A stretch of DNA of 64,000 nt. Origin: PALSA-612 sp963711315. Lineage in GTDB: Bacteria > Actinomycetota > Thermoleophilia > Gaiellales > Gaiellaceae. How positions within the stretch are numbered: the stretch's first letter is position 1; the number at the start of each line of letters is the position of its first letter. Shown here piece after piece: positions 25,618 to 33,211 of this stretch. The notes under the pieces were generated by a model. That model was given only the letters and a program-made list of their open reading frames with translations. It did not search any database and was not told where the DNA came from. A program made the position numbers and the translations under genes. Where the stretch lies: assembly GCA_963711315.1 (NCBI GenBank), contig CAVQDQ010000005.1, positions 310,001 to 374,000 on the forward strand, written 5' to 3'.

Positions 25618-27498
25618 CTATAACCTGGCTGCGATGTCGGCGACGGACTCCGGGTTCTCGACCGACGACATGTCGCCCGGGTCGTCGCCGAGCGCGGCGG
25701 CGCGCACCGCGCGGCGGACGATCTTCGCCGAGCGGGTCTTCGGCAGCGCAGCGACGAAGACGACGCGCTCCGGCGCGAACGCCTTCCCCAGCTCGGACGC
25801 GATCGCCGACTTCACCTCCAACGCGAGGCTCTCGCAGCCTTCGCGACCGGGCGTGAGCACGCAGAAGACCCACGCCGTCTCGCCTTTGACGTCATGGGGG
25901 ATGCCGACGGCGGCCGCCTCGGCCACGGCCGGATGCGCCACGGCCGCCGACTCGAGCTCCGCCGGGCCGATCCGCTTGCCGGCGACGTTGAGCGTGTCGT
26001 CGGAGCGGCCGTGGAGGAACCAGTAGCCGTCCTCGTCCACGGAAGCCCAGTCGCCGTGCGTCCAGACGCCCGGGAAGCGCCGCCAGTACGAGTCGAGGTA
26101 CCGCTCGTCGTCGCGCCAGAAGCCGCGGGTCATGCCGGGGAACGGCTTGCGACAGACGAGCTCGCCCACTTCGCCGGTCCCGATGAGCGAGTGGCCCTCA
26201 TCGTCGACGACGTCCATCGCCATGCCCGTCGTAGGTATGCCGACGGAGCACTCCTTGATCGGCATGGCGGGCGTCGGCGAGAGGAAGCAGGCGCCGACTT
26301 CCGTTCCGCCGGAGCAGTTGATGATCGGGCAGCGGCCGCTGCCGACCCGCTCGAACAGCCAGCGGTACGGATCGGGGTTCCAGGGCTCGCCGGTCGTGAC
26401 GATGATCCGGAGCGAGGAGAGATCCTGCTGCGGCTCGCCGTGCGGGATCAGCGCGCGGATCAGCGTGGGCGAGCAGCCGAGGATCGACACGCGCTCCTCC
26501 TCCACGAGCCTCCAGAGCCGGTCCGCCGGCCAGTCAGGCGCGCCCTCCGCGTAGACGATCGTGGCGCCCATCGCGCCGCCGCCGACCACCGTCCACGGGC
26601 CCATGATCCAGCCCATGTCGGTGGCGAAGTGGATGACGTCACCCGGACGGGCGTCGGCCTGGTAGCCGACCTCGCGCGCGATCGAGACGAGGAAGCCGCC
26701 CTGGACGTGCAACACGCCCTTGGGACGGCCGGTGGTGCCGGACGTGTACGCGAGCAGATACGGGTGCTCCGAGTCGACTGCGAGCGGCTCGAGCTCGCCC
26801 GGGCAGTCGGCGAGCAGCTCGTCGAACGGCGCCAGCACCACGTGCTCGAGAGACGGCGCGTCGCGTCTCGCATCCTCGAGACTGGCGTGCATGGGGATCT
26901 CGCGGCCGCGGCGCAGCGAGCTCTCGACGGTGATCGCGACCTTCGCCTCGGAGTCGGCGAGGCGTTGCGCGACGGCAGGCGCTGCGAAGCCCGAGAAGAT
27001 CGGCACCTGCACCGCGCCGATGTGCGCGCACGCGTGAGAAGCAACGGCGACCTCCGGAGACATCGGGAGGTAGATCGCTACGCGGTCTCCGGGGTCGACG
27101 CCGAGCCGCACGAGCGCCTCCGCAAGCTTCGTGACCTGTGACGAGAGCTCGCCGAAGGACAGCTCCCGTCGAGCACCGTCCTCGCCGCGGAACACGGCCG
27201 CCGTTTCCGCGGGGCGCTGGGCGGCCCAGCGGTGGACGCAGTTCCAGGCGATGTTGAGCTTGCCGCCGACGAACCAGGTCGTCCACTCGGGCCCGCGTGA
27301 CGCATCGAGCACCCGCGCCCAGGGCTCGGCGAACTCGATGCCCAGGTCTTCGACGGCCGCCTCCCAGAACCACTCGGGATCATCGATGGACCGTCGCACG
27401 AGCTCGCGGTAGTCGTGGAAGCCGTGACGCCGCATCAACCTGACGACGTTCGCGCGCTCGAGGGTCTCCTCATCGGGCTGCCAGATCACTTCGGGCAC
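25618..27498 (-). CDS. Acyl-CoA synthetase (AMP-forming), acetyl/propionyl-CoA synthetase-like
   Basis: This 626-residue adenylate-forming enzyme is related to acetyl-CoA synthetase. It has LAYTSGTTGRPKGVLHVQGG, the adenylate motif NCSGGTEVG, HGRSDDTLNVAGKRIG and the catalytic lysine in LPKTRSAKIVRR. The second position of the usual WWQTE adenylate motif differs (NCSGGTE), and an N-terminal ACAS domain is present, suggesting a substrate other than acetate, for example another short-chain or branched acid; this is inference. GTG start with TAGGCT (minus, 27510-27505) 6 bases upstream. nadE follows after 18 bases. Confidence 0.9.
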   Translation of the reverse strand: MPEVIWQPDEETLERANVVRLMRRHGFHDYRELVRRSIDDPEWFWEAAVEDLGIEFAEPWARVLDASRGPEWTTWFVGGKLNIAWNCVHRWAAQRPAETAAVFRGEDGARRELSFGELSSQVTKLAEALVRLGVDPGDRVAIYLPMSPEVAVASHACAHIGAVQVPIFSGFAAPAVAQRLADSEAKVAITVESSLRRGREIPMHASLEDARRDAPSLEHVVLAPFDELLADCPGELEPLAVDSEHPYLLAYTSGTTGRPKGVLHVQGGFLVSIAREVGYQADARPGDVIHFATDMGWIMGPWTVVGGGAMGATIVYAEGAPDWPADRLWRLVEEERVSILGCSPTLIRALIPHGEPQQDLSSLRIIVTTGEPWNPDPYRWLFERVGSGRCPIINCSGGTEVGACFLSPTPAMPIKECSVGIPTTGMAMDVVDDEGHSLIGTGEVGELVCRKPFPGMTRGFWRDDERYLDSYWRRFPGVWTHGDWASVDEDGYWFLHGRSDDTLNVAGKRIGPAELESAAVAHPAVAEAAAVGIPHDVKGETAWVFCVLTPGREGCESLALEVKSAIASELGKAFAPERVVFVAALPKTRSAKIVRRAVRAAALGDDPGDMSSVENPESVADIAARL

Positions 27499-27516
27499 AG
27501 GCCAAGCCTAGTTGTG

Positions 27517-27679
27517 GGAGGGCCTGGCGAAACAGTGGCTGTGCCGCCGGAATCACGCTGGAGGCCGCGCTGCAGCGTCCTCGGTCGCCCACGTACTGAC
27601 TAGTACGAGGGCTCCCTGCGTCCTTGCATCACAACCTCCAGCGCGCCCCGGCGACGAGCACCATTCCGCCAGGCCCTCC
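27517..27679. repeat. Long imperfect palindrome between divergent promoters
   Basis: Five paired blocks share one centre near 27599: 27517-27529 with 27667-27679 (13 bp, GGAGGGCCTGGCG), 27545-27550 with 27648-27653, 27556-27564 with 27635-27643 (CGCTGGAGG), 27587-27590 with 27609-27612, and 27592-27597 with 27602-27607. The whole 163-bp block can fold as one cruciform or hairpin. It lies exactly between the -10 boxes of the divergent acyl-CoA synthetase (27510-27505, minus) and MFS (27704-27709, plus) genes, and contains no plausible gene. Confidence 0.75.
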
Positions 27680-27715
27680 GTGCGCCACTAAGCTAGTGCT
27701 TGCTAACTTGGGACG

Positions 27716-29158
27716 ATGCGAGCGCGCATCGCGGCCCAGCTCTTCGCTCCCGACAACCGCAAGTGGTGGACGGTCGTGGCCGTCTCGTTCGGGCTCTTCA
27801 TGATCATGCTCGACAACACGGTCGTCAACGTCGCGCTGCCGTCGATCCAGAGGTCGCTCAACGCCGATCAGTCAGAGCTCGAGTGGGTCGTCGTCTCCTA
27901 CGCGCTGACGTTCGCCACCTTCATGCTCACGGGCGGCAAGCTCGCGGACTACTTCGGCCGGCGCCGGCTCTTCATCATCGGGCTCGCGATCTTCACGCTT
28001 GCGTCTTTGGCATGCGGGCTCGCGCCCAGTGCCGGCTTCCTCATCGGCGCCCGCGCCGTGCAGGGCCTCGGCGCGGCGATCATGAATCCGTCGACGCTCG
28101 GGATCATCACCGCGACGTTCCCGCCGCGCCAGCGGGGGATGGCCATCGGCATCTGGGCCGGCGTCTCGGCGATGGCTCTGGCCATCGGCCCGCTGCTCGG
28201 CGGGTTGATCACCGACCACATCGACTGGAGCTGGATCTTCTTCGTCAACGTCCCGGTGGGCGTGCTCGGCATAATCGTCGCGCGCTGGGCGATCGACGAG
28301 AGCCGCGACACCTCGCACGAGCAGCGGCTCGACTTGCCGGGGCTGGCGACCTCCGCGGTCGGGCTCTTCTCACTCACCTACGCGCTGATCGAGGCCAACA
28401 CCTACGGCTGGACATCTCCCCGGATCCTCGCGCTCTTCGCCGTCGCCGCGATCGCGCTCGCAGCATTCGTCCTGCTCGAGCACCGCCAGCGCGTGCCGAT
28501 GCTCGACCTGTCGCTGTTCCGTGACCCGACATTCACCGGGGCGAACCTCACGATGCTGCTCGTGTCGCTGGCGATGTTCGGCATCTTCTTCTTCAACTCG
28601 CTCTTCCTCCAGAATGTCCTGGGCTACTCGGCCACGCAGACCGGCGCGGTCTTCCTGCCGATGACGTTGCTGATCATCCTCGTCGCGCCCTGGGCCGGCC
28701 GCTACTCCGACAAGGTGGGTTCGAGGTGGCTCGTCGGAGGGGGCATGACGCTCGTCTCCCTGTCTCTCGTGCTCTTCGCACAGCTCGACGTGGGCTCGAC
28801 GTTCTGGAACATCCTCCCGGGCCTGCTTGCGGGTGGGCTCGGAATGGCCCTGGTCATGACGCCGACGACAGCGGCGGCGATGGGCGCGGTCGCGGTGGAC
28901 AAGGCGGGAGTGGGCTCGGCCGTCCTCAACTCGTCGCGGCAGGTGGGCGGGTCCCTCGGCATCGCCGTCATGGGCGCGATCGTCGCCAGCCAGGTCGATC
29001 CGACCACCCCGCTGTCTCTGCGTGCGGAGCAGTTCATCGACGGCTATCACCTCGCCCTCTACGTGGCCTCGGTGATCGCGCTGTGCGGCGCTGCGGTGGC
29101 AATCCTCACCGTGCGCAAGCACGAGCACCACGAGGCGCTCGCGGAGCCCGCGCTGTGA
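27716..29158 (+). CDS. MFS drug/proton antiporter, DHA2 (EmrB/QacA) family
   Basis: This 480-residue integral membrane protein has 12-14 predicted hydrophobic helices. The DHA2 signature MLDNTVVNVALPSI occurs in helix 1 and motif A as GGKLADYFGRRRLF; motif C-like GPLLGGLITDHIDWSWIF follows. Family members export drugs, dyes or metabolites using proton motive force. -10 box TAACTT (27704-27709) is 6 bases before the ATG. The stop overlaps the GTG of a TetR gene, a common pump-regulator pairing, so its expression is probably controlled by that regulator. Confidence 0.93.
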   Translation: MRARIAAQLFAPDNRKWWTVVAVSFGLFMIMLDNTVVNVALPSIQRSLNADQSELEWVVVSYALTFATFMLTGGKLADYFGRRRLFIIGLAIFTLASLACGLAPSAGFLIGARAVQGLGAAIMNPSTLGIITATFPPRQRGMAIGIWAGVSAMALAIGPLLGGLITDHIDWSWIFFVNVPVGVLGIIVARWAIDESRDTSHEQRLDLPGLATSAVGLFSLTYALIEANTYGWTSPRILALFAVAAIALAAFVLLEHRQRVPMLDLSLFRDPTFTGANLTMLLVSLAMFGIFFFNSLFLQNVLGYSATQTGAVFLPMTLLIILVAPWAGRYSDKVGSRWLVGGGMTLVSLSLVLFAQLDVGSTFWNILPGLLAGGLGMALVMTPTTAAAMGAVAVDKAGVGSAVLNSSRQVGGSLGIAVMGAIVASQVDPTTPLSLRAEQFIDGYHLALYVASVIALCGAAVAILTVRKHEHHEALAEPAL

Positions 29159-29763
29159 CGGTCACGCGGTCGCGACTGGCGGCCACCGACCGCCGGGCGG
29201 CGATCGTCGATGCGGCGCTCTCGGTCTTCTCGGCTCGCACCTACGGCGGCGCGACAACGGCCGAGATCGCCCGCGCCGCGGGCGTCACGGAGCCGATCCT
29301 CTATCGCCACTTCAGCTCGAAGCGCGAGCTCTTTCTCGCCTGCGTGGACGAGGTGTGGCGCCGTCTGCGAGAAGCAGTCGAGGAGGAGATAGCTGCGGAG
29401 CCGGACCCGGCCGGCTGGGTGCAGGCGGTGCCGCGGGCGATCACGAGCCTGAGGCGGCGGCGACTTGCCCCCACGCAGCTCTGGCTGCACGCCCTGAGCG
29501 AGGCGACCGACGACGAGGAGATCCGGCGCCATTTCCGGCGCCACCTCCGCGAGGTGCACGACTACGTCGCCGGAGTGCTCCGCCGTGCGCAGGCCGCCGG
29601 CGGCATGGACCCGGACCGTGACGTCGAGGCCGAGGCGTGGATCGGCATCGGCATAGGGCTGTTGCGCTCCGTGCAAGACCGTTTCGGGGGGTTGTTGGGC
29701 GACGAGGAGATCGACGCCATCGCGTCTTCCCGCGTGCGGTGGTTGACGGGCGGCGAAAGATAA
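29155..29763 (+). CDS. TetR-family transcriptional regulator
   Basis: A 202-residue regulator with an N-terminal HTH (RRAAIVDAALSVFSARTYGG, then TAEIARAAGVTEPILYRHFS and KRELF) and a helical ligand-binding domain rich in Arg/Glu. The GTG overlaps the MFS stop (GTGA), so it is translated with the pump it probably represses. A perfect palindrome GGACCGGTCC sits in a leftward promoter 200 bases downstream (29965-29974) and could be its operator; no copy of that decamer is seen upstream of the pump. Confidence 0.92.
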   Translation: MTVTRSRLAATDRRAAIVDAALSVFSARTYGGATTAEIARAAGVTEPILYRHFSSKRELFLACVDEVWRRLREAVEEEIAAEPDPAGWVQAVPRAITSLRRRRLAPTQLWLHALSEATDDEEIRRHFRRHLREVHDYVAGVLRRAQAAGGMDPDRDVEAEAWIGIGIGLLRSVQDRFGGLLGDEEIDAIASSRVRWLTGGER

Positions 29764-29794
29764 AGGGAGAGGGTCTTTAGCACCCGTAGATGCG

Positions 29795-29950
29795 CGAAAC
29801 CCCCGGCTGCGGCGACCGGGGGCTCGCTGATCAACTCGCCACTGACGCTTGCGACTTTCTCTGAAAGCCGACCCTGCGGCCCGGCCGACCCCTCCGAACG
29901 TCGCGCGATTTGTGGCGCGCGCCTCGCGGCTGCGGTTGCGCTTGCGAGGT
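29795..29950 (-). ncRNA. Candidate small RNA of about 155 nt
   Basis: A strong leftward promoter (29985-29957) and a terminator-like hairpin (29823-29797) bracket about 155 bases with no convincing coding sequence. The transcript would be highly structured; for instance CTTTC-AGA-GAAAG near 29856-29868 and a GCGCGCCACAAATCGCGCG stem near 29906-29924. An arginine-rich frame crosses the region but runs through the terminator and on into the antisense of TetR, so it is not believed. No known RNA family is recognised. The call rests on promoter and terminator signals only. Confidence 0.4.
29797..29823 (-). terminator. GC-rich hairpin with short T tract on the minus strand
   Basis: CCCCCGG (29800-29806) pairs with CCGGGGG (29816-29822) around a 9-base loop. 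On the minus strand the stem is followed by TTTCGCG, like many actinobacterial terminators. It would end a leftward transcript started at the promoter near 29957-29985. On the plus strand there is no T run, but it also lies 35 bases after the TetR stop. Confidence 0.55.
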
Positions 29951-29956
29951 GAGACG

Positions 29957-29985
29957 ACGTTAACGGACCGGTCCATAACTGTCAA
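29957..29985 (-). promoter_or_regulatory. Consensus leftward promoter with palindromic operator
   Basis: Minus strand: -35 TTGACA (29985-29980), 17-bp spacer, -10 TAACGT (29962-29957). The spacer contains the perfect 10-bp palindrome GGACCGGTCC (29965-29974), well placed for a repressor. This is the only promoter noticed here with a fully consensus -35 box. It directs transcription towards the TetR 3' end. Confidence 0.6.
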
Positions 29986-29993
29986 GTAGAAGG

Positions 29994-30023
29994 GTGAAGC
30001 AATTTGCGTTACACTTGCTTCAC
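29994..30023 (+). promoter_or_regulatory. Operator-like inverted repeat overlapping the XRE-TPR promoter
   Basis: A perfect 9-bp inverted repeat, GTGAAGCAA (29994-30002) and TTGCTTCAC (30015-30023), has 12 bases between arms. A -10-like TACACT (30010-30015) lies between and into the second arm. This is a typical autoregulatory site for the HTH gene that starts just downstream, though binding by another factor cannot be excluded. Confidence 0.6.
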
Positions 30024-30026
30024 AGC

Positions 30027-31397
30027 ATGGGCAGGGAGTACGGACACGAGCGAGAAGACGTGGCCGTGGCCGTCGCAGAGTCTCAGAGCTCGGACGTCGC
30101 CGCGAGCCTCGGACTTCGCCTGCGCAAGCTCCGCACCTCGGCCGGGCTCTCGCAGTCGGACCTGGCAGGGGGCCGCTTCAGCAAGGAGTACCTGAGCCAG
30201 ATCGAGCGCGGCAAGACTCGGCCCACGGCGGAGACCGTCGCGTGGCTGGCCGGGCAGCTCGGGGTAGACGCGGACCTTCTCGTGACGGGCGTGTCCGCTA
30301 GCGAGCGCAGCCGCTGGGAGGCACAGCTCGCCCGCGCCGCGGCGCTCAGCGAGCGCTACGAGTACGCCGCTTCCGCGCCGCAGTTCGCGCAGGTTCGAGA
30401 CGACGCCCGGGCGGCTGGAGCGAAAGATCTCGAGCTCCGTGCGTTGACCGGCGAAGCGTGGGCCTTGCTGCAGGAGGGCGACCTGAAGGATGCGACAACG
30501 CTGCTCACCGAGGCTCGTGCGCTTTCCGAGGAGCCCCAGTTTTCCGACATCGAGCGCGCCGACGTGCTATTCCGGCTCGGTGCCTGCCGATACCAGCTAT
30601 CCAGCATTTCCACTGCCCTCGGCCTGTTCGACGCCGCTCTCGAGCTCGCAGAACGGTCAGATCTCCCCGACGACCTGCTGCGAGCGCAGATCTTCCGCTG
30701 GCGTTCGCGCTGCTACCGCCGCCAGCGCGACTGGCAGGCGGCACGGGAAGACGTCGAGCGTGCGCTCGAGCTGGCCGAGGGCCTTAGCGACCGGCGCGCA
30801 GCCGCCCAGGTGTACTTCCAGGCGTCGCTCGTCGCCGAGCGCGAGGGCCACTGGGTGCTCGCCCGGACCTACGCCGAGCGGGCCCGCACGTATTACGAGG
30901 AGCTCGCCGACCGCGAGAACGTCGGTCGGCTGCTCAACAACCTCGGTGGGCTGACCTACCTCCTTGGCCGGCCCGAGCAGGCGATCGAATACCTCCAGGA
31001 CTCGCTCCGCGTGCTCCTCGACGAGGGCATCGACGAGGAGGCGGCGCACGTGATCACGTCTCTCGCCGAGATCTATGTCGACACGGAGCGGCCCGTGGAG
31101 GCCGAGCAGCAAGCCCGAAGAGCGCTGGAGCTCCTCGGGACGCGCGAGGACTTCATTTCCGAGATCGGAACGGCTCAGCTCACGCTGGGCAGAGCGCTAT
31201 TGGGGCAAGGGCGCCTCGACGAGGCTCAAGAAACGCTCGCTGAGGCCGATAGCAGCTTCGAGCAGATGTCTTCGACCAGCCACCGGGCGGCGACGTGGGT
31301 CGCTCTCGGGGACGTTGCCGCGAAACGCGGCCACGACCGCGAGGCGGCCCGACTTTACCGGCGGGCAGCCGAGACGCTGCAGGACTTCCGTTTTTAA
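30027..31397 (+). CDS. XRE-family HTH regulator with TPR array (RRNPP-like architecture)
   Basis: About 456 residues. An N-terminal XRE HTH (LGLRLRKLRTSAGLSQSDLA, then FSKEYLSQIERGKTRPTAET) is followed by about seven TPR repeats covering the rest of the protein, for example AAREDVERALELAEGLSDRR and AIEYLQDSLRVLLDEGIDEE. This is the architecture of peptide-responsive regulators such as PlcR and PrgX, and also of other actinobacterial XRE-TPR proteins. The start is uncertain between ATG 30027 and GTG 30060; the inverted repeat at 29994-30023 lies just upstream. A 36-codon peptide gene follows after 23 bases with a strong ribosome site. Confidence 0.88.
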   Translation: MGREYGHEREDVAVAVAESQSSDVAASLGLRLRKLRTSAGLSQSDLAGGRFSKEYLSQIERGKTRPTAETVAWLAGQLGVDADLLVTGVSASERSRWEAQLARAAALSERYEYAASAPQFAQVRDDARAAGAKDLELRALTGEAWALLQEGDLKDATTLLTEARALSEEPQFSDIERADVLFRLGACRYQLSSISTALGLFDAALELAERSDLPDDLLRAQIFRWRSRCYRRQRDWQAAREDVERALELAEGLSDRRAAAQVYFQASLVAEREGHWVLARTYAERARTYYEELADRENVGRLLNNLGGLTYLLGRPEQAIEYLQDSLRVLLDEGIDEEAAHVITSLAEIYVDTERPVEAEQQARRALELLGTREDFISEIGTAQLTLGRALLGQGRLDEAQETLAEADSSFEQMSSTSHRAATWVALGDVAAKRGHDREAARLYRRAAETLQDFRF

Positions 31398-31420
31398 GCC
31401 CCCGAAAGGAGGATGCGGCC

Positions 31421-31531
31421 GTGAGCAAGGCAAAGACGCTCTACTGGTTGTCGATGGCGGTGCTGATCTTCGCCCCGCTGAGCGTGGCGATCGGTCCGCT
31501 GGGCTTCTTCGATGGCCCGCGCGGGGACTAG
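31421..31531 (+). CDS. 36-residue hydrophobic peptide downstream of the XRE-TPR regulator
   Basis: The product is short: a basic N-terminus (MSKAKTLYWL), a hydrophobic core (SMAVLIFAPLSVAIGPLGFF) and a polar end (DGPRGD), which looks like a single membrane segment or an export signal with a short tail. GTG 31421 is preceded by AAAGGAGG with 8-base spacing, the best Shine-Dalgarno in the window, so translation is likely. Its position 23 bases after an HTH-TPR gene resembles signalling pro-peptide genes of RRNPP systems, but a small membrane protein is equally possible. Function unknown. Confidence 0.65.
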   Translation: MSKAKTLYWLSMAVLIFAPLSVAIGPLGFFDGPRGD

Positions 31532-31567
31532 CGCGTAGCTCACGCTTCCACCCGTACACTCGGCGGA

Positions 31568-32500
31568 ATGCGCCGGGGTGTCGAATTCGCGGCCGCGGTC
31601 TCCGCGGCCGCGTTTCTGCTTGCCGGCTGTGGCGGCAACGGAGGTACCCCGAACGGGGGAGAGGCGGTGTCCGACGCGCCTGCCGGCTCCGCGGGTGCGT
31701 TGCTGGACCGTCCGGGTCCGGACGTAGCGCTCGTCGCGGGAACGTCTGACTACGCGCGGGGGCCGGTGCGCGTCGTCTTCCTCGTCATCGACGCCAAGAG
31801 CCGTTCGATCGAGAGCCCGCGGGCGCGCGTTTGGGTGGCTCGCTCCCTCGACGACAAGCCGATGCTCCAGACGACGGCACGGTTGGAGAACGTGGGCGTG
31901 CCCGGCGTCTCGGAGGCAGCTGCCGGCGACGTGACGCACGTCTACGTCGCCCGCTTCCGTGTGCCGGAGGCCGGCAAGTACGTGCTCATCGCCGAGCCGG
32001 TCGGCGCGACGATCCAGGGTGCGCTCGATCTCGCCGTCGCGGACGAGCCGAAGGCCCCCGACGTGGGCGCGAAGGCTTTCCCTTCGCGCACGCCGACCAT
32101 CGCCTCCACGGGCGGAGACTTCGCTGCGCTCACGACACGAACGCCTCCCGACGCGGGACTGCTCCGCTACTCCGTGGCCGACTCGCTGGACGATCGGGCG
32201 CCGTTCGTCGTCGCCTTCGCGACGCCCAAGTTCTGCACGAGCCGCGCCTGCGGCCCCGTCGTGGACGTGGTCGACCACGTGCGGAAGCGGCTCGGCAAGA
32301 GCCTGGTCCGCTTCATCCACGTCGAGATCTACGAGGACAACCAGCCGCCGGAGCTCAACCGCTGGGTGAAGGAGTGGAAGCTGCCCACCGAGCCGTGGGT
32401 GTTCCTCGTCGGCCGCGACGGCAGGATCAAGGCGCGCTTCGAGGGCTCCGTCTCAGCCGCCGAGCTGGAAGCGGCGGTGCGGGCGAAGCTCCTACGCTGA
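31568..32500 (+). CDS. Lipoprotein with thioredoxin-like C-terminal domain
   Basis: This 310-residue exported protein has the lipobox LLAGC (Cys near residue 20), a low-complexity Gly/Ser linker and a beta-sandwich-like region (residues 50-165). The C-terminal 130 residues resemble thioredoxin-fold proteins: APFVVAFATPKFC-x4-C (cysteines in FCTSRACGP), then FIHVEIYED and PTEPWVFLVGRDGRIKARFEG. The C-x4-C spacing differs from a redox CxxC, so disulfide chemistry is uncertain. TACACT (31555-31560) is 7 bases before the ATG. It overlaps the convergent SDR gene by 9 bases. Confidence 0.82.
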   Translation: MRRGVEFAAAVSAAAFLLAGCGGNGGTPNGGEAVSDAPAGSAGALLDRPGPDVALVAGTSDYARGPVRVVFLVIDAKSRSIESPRARVWVARSLDDKPMLQTTARLENVGVPGVSEAAAGDVTHVYVARFRVPEAGKYVLIAEPVGATIQGALDLAVADEPKAPDVGAKAFPSRTPTIASTGGDFAALTTRTPPDAGLLRYSVADSLDDRAPFVVAFATPKFCTSRACGPVVDVVDHVRKRLGKSLVRFIHVEIYEDNQPPELNRWVKEWKLPTEPWVFLVGRDGRIKARFEGSVSAAELEAAVRAKLLR

Positions 32501-33178
32501 CGTCGAACCCAGACGCTCGATGACGAGCTGCGGAATGCGGGCCGTCGGGCCCAGGCGTAGCAGCAGTCGCACGATCTCCGCGCAGTCCTCCGGCTGGATC
32601 ATCTCCTCGCCCGGGATGCCGCTCCAGGCGGCCATGTCGGTGTCGACGAAACCCGGGCAGAGCGCCGAGGCGCGCACACCGTCCGCCTCCAGCTCGCCGT
32701 TCAGCGAATGCGTGAACGAGATGACCGCCGCCTTCGTCGCGCCGTAGATCGACAGGCCGGGGGTGGGCATCGTCCCGGCGATCGAGGCGAGGTTGACGAT
32801 CAGCCCGCGCGACTGACGCAGGTGGGGGATCGCCGCCCTCGTGACCAGCACGAGCCCGCGGAGGTTCACGCCCAGCTGAAGGTCGATGTGCTTGACGGAC
32901 AGCGCCTCGATGTTCCCGCCGATGCCGATGCCGGCCGAGTTGACGAGCACGTCGAGCCCAGCGTGGCGCTCCACGTGCTGCGCCACGAGCCGGGCGCAGT
33001 CCTCCTCGTGCGAGACGTCGGCGGTGATCGCGAACGCATCGAGGGCCGCGGCCGCATCCTCCACCCGCTCGCTGCTGCGGGAGGCGAGCGTGACCGCGAA
33101 GCCCTCCTCGGTGAGCATGCGTGCGATCGCCAGGCCGATGCCCCGTGAGCCCCCCGTGACGAGCGCGCTGCGTGCCAC
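32492..33178 (-). CDS. Short-chain dehydrogenase/reductase
   Basis: A classical SDR of 228 residues: cofactor motif TGGSRGIGLA, NSAGIG (NNAG-equivalent), catalytic Ser in NLASIAGT, and Y-x-x-x-K in YGATKAA. The basic residue after the glycine motif (SRSS) suggests NADP preference. Substrate unknown. GTG 33178 is chosen because the longer upstream frame is antisense to selD. Its promoter must lie in the 33 bases shared with the divergent selD gene. Confidence 0.92.
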   Translation of the reverse strand: MARSALVTGGSRGIGLAIARMLTEEGFAVTLASRSSERVEDAAAALDAFAITADVSHEEDCARLVAQHVERHAGLDVLVNSAGIGIGGNIEALSVKHIDLQLGVNLRGLVLVTRAAIPHLRQSRGLIVNLASIAGTMPTPGLSIYGATKAAVISFTHSLNGELEADGVRASALCPGFVDTDMAAWSGIPGEEMIQPEDCAEIVRLLLRLGPTARIPQLVIERLGSTSA

Positions 33179-33211
33179 GTCGGCATTCTCTCGCACGCGT
33201 ACAGTGGGTGC

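Noticed and set aside
29059..29985. A 308-codon minus-strand frame across the TetR gene and the gap after it
   Set aside because: It is antisense to TetR for most of its length, has no domain pattern and crosses the terminator hairpin; the promoter at its 5' end is more simply assigned to a short RNA.
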